From an uncultured Porphyromonas sp. (GTDB taxonomy: Bacteria > Bacteroidota > Bacteroidia > Bacteroidales > Porphyromonadaceae), in NCBI GenBank assembly GCA_945875135.1, contig CAMCJO010000157.1, forward strand, positions 1 through 5,631: a DNA stretch of 5,631 bases, written 5' to 3'. Shown here in pieces: positions 5,613-5,631 of the stretch. The stretch's first letter is position 1, and the number at the start of each line of letters is the position of its first letter. Position numbers and translations under genes: made by a program. Below the pieces are notes generated by a model. It made no database searches, was not told the origin of the DNA, and saw only the letters and a program-made list of their open reading frames with translations.

Positions 5613-5631
5613 GTGGCGTGCTACTATATAT

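Overview
The window reads as ordinary chromosomal sequence from a Bacteroidota bacterium, most likely a Porphyromonas-type oral or mucosal anaerobe. The evidence is a secreted protein ending in a CHU_C-type (gliding-motility-associated) domain, which is the type B cargo signal of the type IX secretion system (T9SS). In addition there is a coiled-coil lipoprotein of a family I know from Bacteroides and Porphyromonas, a cysteine-free RecO, a short RsmI without the long C-terminal extension, a TAnnTTTG-type promoter box, and no clear Shine-Dalgarno sequences. Base composition looks close to half G+C, which would fit the P. asaccharolytica/P. uenonis group better than P. gingivalis. The genus is inference.

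All six supported genes lie on the minus strand, so transcription runs right to left. Right block (5612 to 3594): the secreted T9SS cargo protein, then 18 nt later an IMPACT/YigZ family protein. Middle block (about 3509 to 1816): a promoter-like box, a perfect 16-bp palindrome in the leader, rsmI (16S rRNA C1402 2'-O-methyltransferase), a coiled-coil lipoprotein gene whose ATG overlaps the rsmI stop (ATGA), and a strong 12-bp hairpin as probable terminator. Left block (1776 to 320): a YjjG-like HAD nucleotidase, then recO, again joined by an ATGA overlap. Left end (1 to 319): no supported gene, but a cluster of related inverted and direct repeats built on GTTGCA/TGCAAC between 162 and 281.

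Nothing ties the genes into one pathway. There is rRNA modification, DNA repair, a housekeeping nucleotide phosphatase, a conserved protein of unclear role and two envelope or surface proteins. The two ATGA overlaps suggest translational coupling within pairs rather than functional partnership. I did not find a defence system, CRISPR array, insertion sequence, tRNA or rRNA. The parts most worth a second look are the repeat cluster at the left end, the palindrome in the rsmI leader, and the unassigned ectodomain of the T9SS cargo protein.
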